From Bacteroidota bacterium (GTDB taxonomy: Bacteria > Bacteroidota > Bacteroidia > Chitinophagales > LD1): a stretch of 64,000 bases of DNA. The stretch lies in contig JADKJG010000010.1 of the NCBI GenBank assembly GCA_016722375.1, positions 62,001-126,000 of the forward strand. The letters run 5' to 3'. Both the position numbers and the translations under genes were made by a program. The notes under the pieces were generated by a model. That model was not told the origin of the DNA. It worked only from the letters and a program-made list of their open reading frames with translations, and ran no database searches. The stretch's first letter is position 1. Every line of letters begins with the position of its first letter. Positions 57,412 through 64,000 of this stretch are shown here, in pieces.

Positions 57412-57655
57412 AAATTTGATTTTAAATGATGATTAAAAAACGCCCGATGGCCGACTGTTTTTTTGTAGGAAAAATATCATCCTGAACGGGAATACGACTC
57501 AGCGCATCACCAAGTAACACTACATCTAACAGCCGGAACAAGATTCCCTGACAGGTATAAAACACTACTTGAAAGCGCTGTTACTTCCAGCGGGCCGCGC
57601 AAATTTACAACGTTATGCCATGTCCTTTCTCTAACAATCCGGCGGGCCGGTTATG
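57412..57655 (-). ncRNA. candidate IS110 bridge-RNA region
   Basis: The noncoding part of the element upstream of the transposase. It contains several potential stems, for example GGCCGACTG/CGGGAATACG surroundings and CGGGCCGG words at 57590-57650, and no open frame. Known IS110 elements transcribe a guide RNA from this location; here that is inference from position and size only. No promoter or loop assignments could be made by eye. Confidence 0.35.
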
Positions 57656-57821
57656 GCTTCCCTGCCGCGGGTTCAGCCCTCCTTACCTTCTAACTGTATT
57701 TTCTCTGTGTTCCCAGCTCCTCTGCGCCCACTGCGTGAAATAAAGTCAAAAACAAAAGTCTTAAAGGCTTTTGTAGTTTCAATAACGTTCATCCTTACAG
57801 GATTAGATAGATGGATGGTTG

Positions 57822-58317
57822 TTTTTCTACCAAAGGCATCAATCCTACGGATTGAAAACCACCATAAGCAAACATTCGTGAATAGCTTCTATCAAGTTCC
57901 GCAGGAACTATCTTTTGGTAGAAATAAATAGTCTCCACTGTGTAAGCTCCATCGGAGCGACCGAATGAATACATTTCACGCGGAGAGCGCAGAGATGCAG
58001 AGCATCGAATCTTTTTATTGTTCTTTCTCTGTGTTCCCAGCTACTCTGCGCCCACTGCGCGAAATAAAGTTTTTCTACCAAAGGCATCAATCCTACGGAT
58101 TGAAAACCACCATAAGCAAACATTCGTGAATAGCTTCTATCAAGTTCCGTAGGAACTATCTTTTGGTAGAAATAAATAGTCTCCACTGTGTAAGCTCCAT
58201 CGGAGCGACCGGATGAATACATTTCACGCAGAGAGCGCAGAGATGCAGAGCATCGAATCTTTTTATTGTTCTTTCTCTGTGTTCCCAGCTACTCTGCGCC
58301 CTCTGCGCGAAATAAAG
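57822..58317. repeat. tandem duplication of a 248-bp palindrome-rich unit
   Basis: Copies 57822-58069 and 58070-58317 differ at only a handful of positions. Each unit has two compound palindromes: one bounded by TTTCTACCAAA and TTTGGTAGAAA with GTTCCGTAGGAAC inside, and one pairing TTTCACGCAGAGAGCGCAGA with a CTCTGCGCCCTCTGCGCGAAAT stretch. A partial third copy of the end lies at 57700-57745. These are noncoding repeats of a REP-like style; the short open frame on the minus strand at 57908-58222 is not credible. The rest of the 57660-58440 spacer shows no gene. Confidence 0.85.
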
Positions 58318-58440
58318 TCAAAAACAAAAGTCTTAAAGACTTTTGTAGTCTTCATCCAATGATAGCTCCTCTTATATGTATGAGCCTTCTACCAATTCCT
58401 AAAATATCTTCAAATTATTCGTTTTATTCATTCCATATAT

Positions 58441-58720
58441 TTGGAAAGAGGCCAACTGTTTCGTTTGGTATATTCCGTATGTTTTGAAACAGGTCAACCA
58501 CTTCGTTGTGTATATTCCATATATTTGGAAATTACTCAACTGGCAAGTTTAGTATATTCAGTACATTTTGAAACTGGTAAACTGGTTCGTTTTGTATATT
58601 CCACACATTTGGAAACATATCAACTGATTAGTTGTATATATTCCATACATTTGGAAATAGCTCAACTGGCCAGTTTAGTATGTTCATGTTTTCATGAAGT
58701 AGAGAGGTTTGAAAAACAGA
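58441..58720. repeat. tandem array, 42-bp unit, six copies, upstream of the IS5-type element
   Basis: Markers TATATTC or TATGTTC recur at 58469, 58511, 58553, 58595, 58638 and 58679. Each unit contains a dyad of the form TTC-N10-GAA, for example TTCCATATATTTGGAA and TTCATGTTTTCATGAA, with paired changes in both arms between units. Same family as the array at 59955-60145. Confidence 0.85.
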
Positions 58721-58741
58721 TGCACAATTGGGTGTAAACAA

Positions 58742-59795
58742 GACAGGTTGTGTAGTTGATAGTTAGTGGGATATTTGTGCTATGGATACAAAACAACTGA
58801 GTCTTATGGATAACATTTGGTCATTTTCAAAACGGAATAAACAATCAAAAGCAGTGATAATGCTTGCTAAGATAGATGCTGTAGTAAACTGGCAGGCCTT
58901 GGTCGCCTTGGTGCAGGTAATAGACAAGAGTAACACTGGTAAAGGGGGACGCAAACCCTTACCGTTTGAATGGAAAGTAAAAATGTTGTTCCTGCAATAT
59001 GCTTTCAATTTAAGCGATGAAGAACTAGAAGATCAGTTGATAGACCGATTGAGTTTTCAAAAATTTGTAGGAATCAGTTTTGCCCAAGAGATACCGGACT
59101 TCACCACCCTGTGGCACTTTAAAGAGGCCTTAGTGAAGCATCAACTGATGGACCGCATATTCTCCGGCATCAACCATCAGTTGGAACTACATGGTTTGAT
59201 GTTAAAAAAGGAACGATAGCGGATGCCACCATCCTAGAGTCAGCCAACAGGCCATTGAGCAAGAAAAAGCGCGAAGTATTGGCCGTCAAGCCCAGTGTTC
59301 AAATAGATACAGATGCCCAAAGCACCGAAAAGAATGGCAATAAATACTTTGGATACAAAGGACATATAGGAGTGGATGTAGGCAGCAAACTGATACGCAA
59401 ACGGAAGTTCACCCCTGCCAATGTGCATGACAGCCGAGCCTTAGAAGATTTGTTAAGCGGAGATGAAAAAGTATTTGGGCAGATAAAGCCTATCCTAAAA
59501 ACCAACACAAAACTATTGCCCGAAAATTAGGCATCTACTATGGTATTTTAGATAAGAAGAAACGGGGTGGCAAATTATCGAACAAACAGGAGAAGAGAAA
59601 CAAACAGAAGTCAAGCGTAAGAGCAGCGGTAGAACACCCCTTTGCCTTTATGCGAAGAAGCTAAGAATGGGATTGGCCACCGCAAAGACAAAAATGCGCA
59701 ATGCGTTACGCTTTGATATGAATTGTATTATTTACAACGTGCTTCGAGCAGCGTATTTGATGAAGATAAAGGTGGGGTGATGGGAGTCGTCTGTC
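58742..59795 (+). mobile_element. IS5-family insertion sequence, degenerate
   Basis: Encloses the broken transposase 58782-59780. Approximate limits are taken from a short GACAG...CTGTC inverted pair; the true terminal repeats and any target duplication are not clear. Both sides carry the same 42-bp tandem repeat family, so the element appears to have entered that array. Confidence 0.6.
58782..59780 (+). pseudogene. IS5-family transposase, multiply frameshifted
   Basis: The first segment (58782-59219) has the DUF772-type N-terminal domain (MDTKQLSLMDNIWSF, FNLSDEELEDQLIDRLSFQKF). The catalytic part continues in the -1 frame: KGTIADATILES (first Asp) and YFGYKGHIGVDVGSK, HDSRALEDLLSGDEKVFG. 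After about 59478 the frame changes to ADKAYPKNQHKTIARKLGIYYG ... SSVRAAVEHPFAFMRR, and again near 59663 to KLRMGLATAKTKMRN ... LRAAYLMKIKVG, ending at TGA 59780. The first shift occurs at A AAA AAG (59204-59210), a classical -1 slippery heptamer, so it could be programmed. The later two are mutations. Confidence 0.85.
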
Positions 59796-59954
59796 CCGTT
59801 CATAAAGACGAACGAAAAGGATAAAAAATCAATGAAAACGGATTCATCAAACCACATAAAAACACTATTCAGCAGTGGTGATGACATCCCAATCCACAAA
59901 AAAACCTTTAGCGAATAACAAGTTCATCAATAAATGGGTTTTTCAAAGAACTCA

Positions 59955-60145
59955 AGTATGTCCACTGCTTCGTTTAGTATGTTCATGTTTTCGTGAAATA
60001 GGTAAACTACATCGTTTGGTATATTCACAATTTAGGGAATTAGTTCAACTGCCTCGTTTGGCATATTCACGATTTCAGGAAATAGCCAAAGTGCTTAGTT
60101 TGATATGTTCACGATCTCATGAAATATATCAACCATGCTTATTTG
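59955..60145. repeat. tandem array, 42-bp unit, four copies, downstream of the IS5-type element
   Basis: Markers TATGTTC/TATATTC/CATATTC at 59978, 60020, 60062 and 60104, exactly 42 bp apart, with the same TTC-N10-GAA dyad (TTCATGTTTTCGTGAA, TTCACGATTTCAGGAA). It continues the array interrupted by the IS5-type element. The rest of 59796-60215 shows no gene. Confidence 0.85.
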
Positions 60146-60215
60146 TAGCTTTCTGTAATAAATAGCAGTTGTATTATCTAAAAAGAGAAGCCAGGTAGGG
60201 AAATGAGCACAAGGG

Positions 60216-60852
60216 CTATTCGCCCCTTGATGGGTATTCATCAAAGAATCGCCTCTCTTCTTCTTGCCCCTCCAGTTCATTTTCGGTAGGCGGCGGCAAA
60301 TCTTTTTTGCGCAGCAAAAAGGCCATGAGCGCGCCACTGAGTGCGCCATACAAATGCGACTCCCACGAAATACCCTGTGTGGGAAAGAACCCGACAATCA
60401 TTCCCCCATAAACCAGCACGACAAACAGCGCAATGACCACCGAAGTACGGTCTTTGCGAAAAATGCCAAGCCCTAAGGAAGCCGGCGATGCCATATATAA
60501 TGCCGCTGATGCCAATGTGGATGCCGGTGGGCGGCGCTAGTAGCCAAACCAGCGCGCCGCTCATCAGGTGTACGGCCACCAAAACGAGCAGGGCAAAACG
60601 TGGGTAGGCATTAAGCAAAACCAAGAGCAACACGATGATGGGCAGGGTGTTTGAAATTAAATGTTCAAAGCTGCCGTGAATAAAAGGAGAAAAGAGGATG
60701 CCCGGTAAGCCAGCCCGATGCTGCGGCCAGTTGCCATAGTGCGAGAAGTCATAGATGCCGAAATACTGGATGAATTGAACCAGCCAAAGTACCGACACGA
60801 GCAATAGCACGAAGACGATGCTTCTCCAGAAACCTATTTTTTCGCGAACCAC
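60216..60852 (-). pseudogene. rhomboid-family intramembrane serine protease, frameshifted
   Basis: From GTG 60852 the first frame gives an N-terminal helix, FIHGSFEHLISNTLPIIVLL with the conserved HxxxN region, and the nucleophile motif GIHIGISGIIYGIAGFL (GxSG). Beyond that the matching sequence is in another frame: GIFRKDRTSVVIALFVVLVYGG and the catalytic His in GISWESHLYGALSGALMAFLLRKKD, ending at 60216. The shift lies at about 60468-60485. Six membrane helices would be restored. Both catalytic residues are present, so only the indel disables it. Confidence 0.85.
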
Positions 60853-60884
60853 TTATCGAATTAAATGGAATAAATCAGAAAAAA

Positions 60885-60916
60885 AAAACCCGCTACCGAT
60901 CTGGTAAGCGGGTTTT
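60885..60916 (-). terminator. rho-independent terminator of secDF
   Basis: Arms AAAACCCGCT (60885-60894) and AGCGGGTTTT (60907-60916) with a small extra pairing ACC/GGT in the loop. On the minus strand a run of eight T follows. It lies 20 bp after the secDF stop. Confidence 0.88.
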
Positions 60917-60935
60917 ACAAATATCTATGATAAAC

Positions 60936-63900
60936 TTAGGCGGTTTTATTCTTCCGACTCATCAAATCCACCACAATAGGCGAAGCGACAAAGATAGAAG
61001 AGTAAGTACCCACAAGCAAGCCAATGATGAGGGCGAAGGCAAATCCGTGAATAGAGGTTCCGCCAAAGAGGAACAGAATGAGCGCCACCAAGAATACGGT
61101 CACAACGGTCATAACTGTACGGCTCAAAGTTTGGTTGATCGAATCGTTCACATTCTGCACCAGCGTACGGGTAGGATGTAATCCCACCGTTTCGCGTATC
61201 CGGTCGAAAACCACCACCGTGTCATTCACCGAGTAACCGATGAGGGTCAACACCGCGGCGACAATGGTTTGATCCACTTCTAAGGAGAAAGGAACCAGAT
61301 GGCGGAAGAGAGAGAATACTCCCAATACAATAATCGGATCGTGAACGAGGGCGATAATAGCTCCTGCGGCATACTCCCAACGTTTGAAACGCAGGAAGAT
61401 GTAGGCGAAAATCAGCAAGAAGCCGAAAATGACAGCAAACATGGAACTCTGGCGAATGTCGTCGGCAATGGAAGCTTCAATCTTGATGGTGCTCTTCACG
61501 TTCTTGGCACGGAAGTTATCGAGCGAAGGATACTCGGCGAAGAACGGCTTGACTCCTTCATAGATACGTGCCTCGATGATGCTGTCGGTTTCAGGTCCCG
61601 CCACATCTATCATATAGGCCGTAGTAATAGAAATCTGGTTATTGCTGCCATAAGTCTTCACTTGAGGAGTTCCATCCAGAGTTTGCCCCAAGGTTTTTGC
61701 CACCTCTTCGGTCTTCACATCTTTATCAAACTGAACTACATAGCTGCGTCCACCTTTGAAGTCCACGCCTAAATCAAAGCCGTAGAAAACAAAAGAAGAG
61801 ATACAAACAACCAGCATCACCGCAGAAATGGTGTAGGTCACTTTGCGTCTGCCCATAAAATCAAAAGTGGTACCTTTTAAAAGATTCTGAGTGAATTTGT
61901 TGCCGAACTGAATGTTGAATTTGCGGTCAAACGCCCAATCGAACAAGATACGCGAAACCAAGACGACAGTGAACATAGAAGTGATCAAACCAATAATCAA
62001 CACCAGACCAAATCCACGAATAGGCCCCAGACCAAATACATATAGCACGATGGCGATGGCCATGGTAGTCAAGTTTCCGTCAATGATGGCGTTATAAGAA
62101 TGGCTATAGCCTTCTTCCACGGCCAGCCTCATCCCCTTGCCACGAGCTACCTCTTCGCGAACGCGCTCGTTGATAATCACGTTGGCATCTACCGCCATCG
62201 CTAGGGTCAATACGATACCCGCCATAGCAGGGAGGGTAAACGATGCCCCGAATGAAACCAAGGCGCCAATCAAAATAAACAAGTTGAGGAACATGGCCGT
62301 ATTGGCGATAATACCCGAGGTGCTGTAATAGCTCACCATAAAGAGGAACACCAGCAAAACACCCAGAAGAAGAGAAACCAAGCCTGCTTTAATAGATTCT
62401 TTACCTAATGAAGGCCCAATAACTTGTTCTTCAATAACTTGGGTTCTTGCTTCGAGTTTACCGGATTTGAGGATGTTGGCCAAGTCAATAGCCTCTTCTA
62501 ACTGGTCAATACCGGTAATTTGAGAACGGCCTCCGGAAATCTTCTGTTGTACCCGTGGGGCAGAGAACACACGATTATCCAAAACAATCGCGATACATTT
62601 CTTGGTGGCCTTGCCGTTTACGGTTGCGTTAACTGCGGCTTCGGTCATCTTCTCCCACTTGGCTGCTCCCATAGAGTTCATAGAAATATCTACTTCGGGA
62701 ATTCCGTATTGGTCATAAGACTGGTAAGCATCATTAATAACACTTCCACTTAAAGGAGCTTCAGGTGAAGAAGGATTTTGTTTGATAGCATACAGGCCAT
62801 AAATGTTTGCCTGTTGCGAAACCGGATGGGCACTCCATAACAGCTTTAAGTCACGAGGCAAAGCAGAACGAACTTCGGGACGCGCCAACAAGCGATTAAC
62901 CCGTGCAGTATCTTTACCCACAGAGCGACCAATCATTGGCCCTTCGCCATATTGCTGTGATTGACCTTCCTGAATGATATTTGGATAAAGCACTTCAAAC
63001 AGAGGGTTAGAATTCTTATCGGCAGAATCTTTTTTAGCCAAAGCAGAAGTATCGGAAGATGCCTGCAAAGTGGTATCTCCAAACAAAGAAGATCCGGCAG
63101 AAGCGATAGTATCGTTATCGTTAGAAGCAACTACGTCTGAATCGGTGGCTCTTTTATCTTTCGCTATAGATTCCCGAAGGATATTGTTAACGTCGCCTAG
63201 GTAATTGATTACTTCCTGAGTTTCGTAAGTATCCCAAAATTCTAACTGCGCCGTTTGCTGCAATAGTTTGCGCACACGAACCGGATCATCTACACCGGGA
63301 AGTTCTAAAATAATTCTTCCGGTATTTTCTTGTAAGGAAATATTAGGAGAAGCTACACCAAACTGGTCAATACGGGTTTTTAATACCTGGAAGGTTTCAT
63401 GAATAGCCGCATCAAAATCTTTACGCAACACATTCGCTACTTCAATATTGGAAGAATTCAGATTAATCTTTCCCTGATAACTTTCTACCGTAGCAAAGAT
63501 GGCAGCGAGCTTAGCATCCTTATTTAATTTTTCAAACTCTGCCTGAAACAAGGATAGAAAATCGCCTTGCTTGCTTTCTTGTGCCTTCTTAGCATTGGCA
63601 ATGGCCTGATTAAACTGAGGATTTTTACTATTGCCCGATAGCTTGCGCAACACATCATCCTCCGAAATTTCCATGATGAGGCTCATGCCACCCTTTAAAT
63701 CTAATCCAAGACTGAGGGCGTGTTCCCGACAGAACTTATACGTATATATATCTCTCAGTCCCCAAACATCTACAATCGGAATACCCGCTACCGAGTCGAG
63801 ATAGTTATGTCGAAATACCTTCTTGATATCGGAGACAGAATCTTCAAACATTACCAGTTGAGCCGGGTTTAAACCCGCTGGCGTCGCGATCTTTACATGC

Positions 63901-64000
63901 TCATTGGCATAGGTGTCTGCCTTGCCTTCAACCCAGTTAGAAAGAAAAGTAAATGAAAGCTGGAAAATACAAGTGAGAACCAGAATAATGGTGAAAAATT
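60936..64000 (-). CDS. secDF: protein translocase subunit SecDF (fused), 5' end cut
   Basis: The fused SecD-SecF accessory component of the Sec translocon, which uses the proton gradient to pull exported proteins. The SecD half has LGLDLKGGMSLIMEIS near its start, the P1 periplasmic domain, and VIGPSLGKESIKAGLVSLLLG followed by helices with AMAVDANVIINERVREE. The SecF half begins at DFMGRRKVTYTISAVML with LGVDFKGGRSYVVQF and ends with YSVNDTVVVFDRIRE and helices. The frame is open to the right edge: upstream of the internal Met at 63851 it reads FQLSFTFLSNWVEGKADTYA, a first membrane helix and loop typical of the family, so the real start is outside the window. Fusion is usual in Bacteroidota. 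Confidence 0.95.
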   Translation of the reverse strand, partial: FFTIILVLTCIFQLSFTFLSNWVEGKADTYANEHVKIATPAGLNPAQLVMFEDSVSDIKKVFRHNYLDSVAGIPIVDVWGLRDIYTYKFCREHALSLGLDLKGGMSLIMEISEDDVLRKLSGNSKNPQFNQAIANAKKAQESKQGDFLSLFQAEFEKLNKDAKLAAIFATVESYQGKINLNSSNIEVANVLRKDFDAAIHETFQVLKTRIDQFGVASPNISLQENTGRIILELPGVDDPVRVRKLLQQTAQLEFWDTYETQEVINYLGDVNNILRESIAKDKRATDSDVVASNDNDTIASAGSSLFGDTTLQASSDTSALAKKDSADKNSNPLFEVLYPNIIQEGQSQQYGEGPMIGRSVGKDTARVNRLLARPEVRSALPRDLKLLWSAHPVSQQANIYGLYAIKQNPSSPEAPLSGSVINDAYQSYDQYGIPEVDISMNSMGAAKWEKMTEAAVNATVNGKATKKCIAIVLDNRVFSAPRVQQKISGGRSQITGIDQLEEAIDLANILKSGKLEARTQVIEEQVIGPSLGKESIKAGLVSLLLGVLLVFLFMVSYYSTSGIIANTAMFLNLFILIGALVSFGASFTLPAMAGIVLTLAMAVDANVIINERVREEVARGKGMRLAVEEGYSHSYNAIIDGNLTTMAIAIVLYVFGLGPIRGFGLVLIIGLITSMFTVVLVSRILFDWAFDRKFNIQFGNKFTQNLLKGTTFDFMGRRKVTYTISAVMLVVCISSFVFYGFDLGVDFKGGRSYVVQFDKDVKTEEVAKTLGQTLDGTPQVKTYGSNNQISITTAYMIDVAGPETDSIIEARIYEGVKPFFAEYPSLDNFRAKNVKSTIKIEASIADDIRQSSMFAVIFGFLLIFAYIFLRFKRWEYAAGAIIALVHDPIIVLGVFSLFRHLVPFSLEVDQTIVAAVLTLIGYSVNDTVVVFDRIRETVGLHPTRTLVQNVNDSINQTLSRTVMTVVTVFLVALILFLFGGTSIHGFAFALIIGLLVGTYSSIFVASPIVVDLMSRKNKTA

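Larger units (their letters stand above)
56089..57659 (-). mobile_element. IS110-family insertion sequence (about 1.57 kb)
   Basis: Limits are set by where the split dispersed repeat breaks off and resumes, within about 3 bp. It contains the transposase gene 56101-57411, only about 12 bp of noncoding DNA beyond the stop, and about 247 bp upstream of the start. No terminal inverted repeats are seen, as usual for IS110. The short right end and long noncoding left end match the IS110-group layout in which a bridge RNA is made from the left end. Confidence 0.8.

Noticed and set aside
57908..58222. Protein-coding frame in the 248-bp duplication
   Set aside because: Composition follows the palindromes, and the duplicated part repeats the same residues; no family resemblance.

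Overview
The window comes from a member of the Bacteroidota. Supporting markers are a PorP/SprF protein beside a PD40/OmpA protein and a very large secreted protein with a gliding-type C-terminal domain (type IX secretion), a fused SecDF, a TonB receptor with an N-terminal carboxypeptidase-regulatory domain, a flexirubin/aryl-polyene type gene set, and few purine-rich ribosome binding sites. Chitinophaga/Sphingobacteria-like lineages fit, but sequence reading alone cannot fix the genus.

Layout. 1-1.9 kb (minus): ketosynthase (cut by the left edge), acyl carrier protein and a ketosynthase-like protein. 2.0-7.6 kb (minus): miaA, a fibronectin III protein, a 21-bp tandem array, a tRNA nucleotidyltransferase and a HerA-like ATPase. 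7.8-13.5 kb (plus): a tightly coupled aryl-polyene/flexirubin operon (ketosynthase, ACP, acyltransferase, frameshifted dehydratase, thioesterase, ketosynthase, flavin oxidoreductase). 13.5-14.4 kb: repeat-rich spacer. 14.4-23.8 kb: ferredoxin reductase, LRR protein, PLP enzyme, TonB receptor, frameshifted pabB-like gene, purA, STAS and Fur proteins, retropepsin-like protein. 23.8-24.7 kb: a small membrane protein and a four-copy array of a structured element. 24.8-32 kb: queG, lipoprotein, miaE, heptosyltransferase-like gene, ung, uspA, two alpha/beta hydrolases. 32.0-32.8 kb: MITE-like element and 43-bp array. 33-41.3 kb (minus): PorP-type operon ending in a large adhesin-like gene broken by two frameshifts. 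42.4-56 kb: envelope genes (OstA-like, MlaD, sugar cluster, amidase, LptD-like). 56-60.2 kb: an IS110 element, a 248-bp tandem duplication, and a broken IS5-family element inside a 42-bp array. 60.2-64 kb: frameshifted rhomboid and SecDF (cut by the right edge).

Most genes are core envelope, tRNA-modification and pigment functions. The novelty lies in the spacers: (i) four copies of a two-hairpin element with compensatory base changes at 24.29-24.71 kb; (ii) several tandem arrays of unrelated sequence whose units are about 21 or 42 bp long and carry a dyad; (iii) an IS110 insertion that splits a dispersed repeat whose intact copy is in the same window, which delimits the IS and its noncoding leader; (iv) a MITE-like element with inverted termini and a flanking direct repeat.

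Several conserved genes carry single-base indels, some in homopolymers, plus one in-frame amber codon. Assembly error and real decay cannot be told apart from sequence alone.
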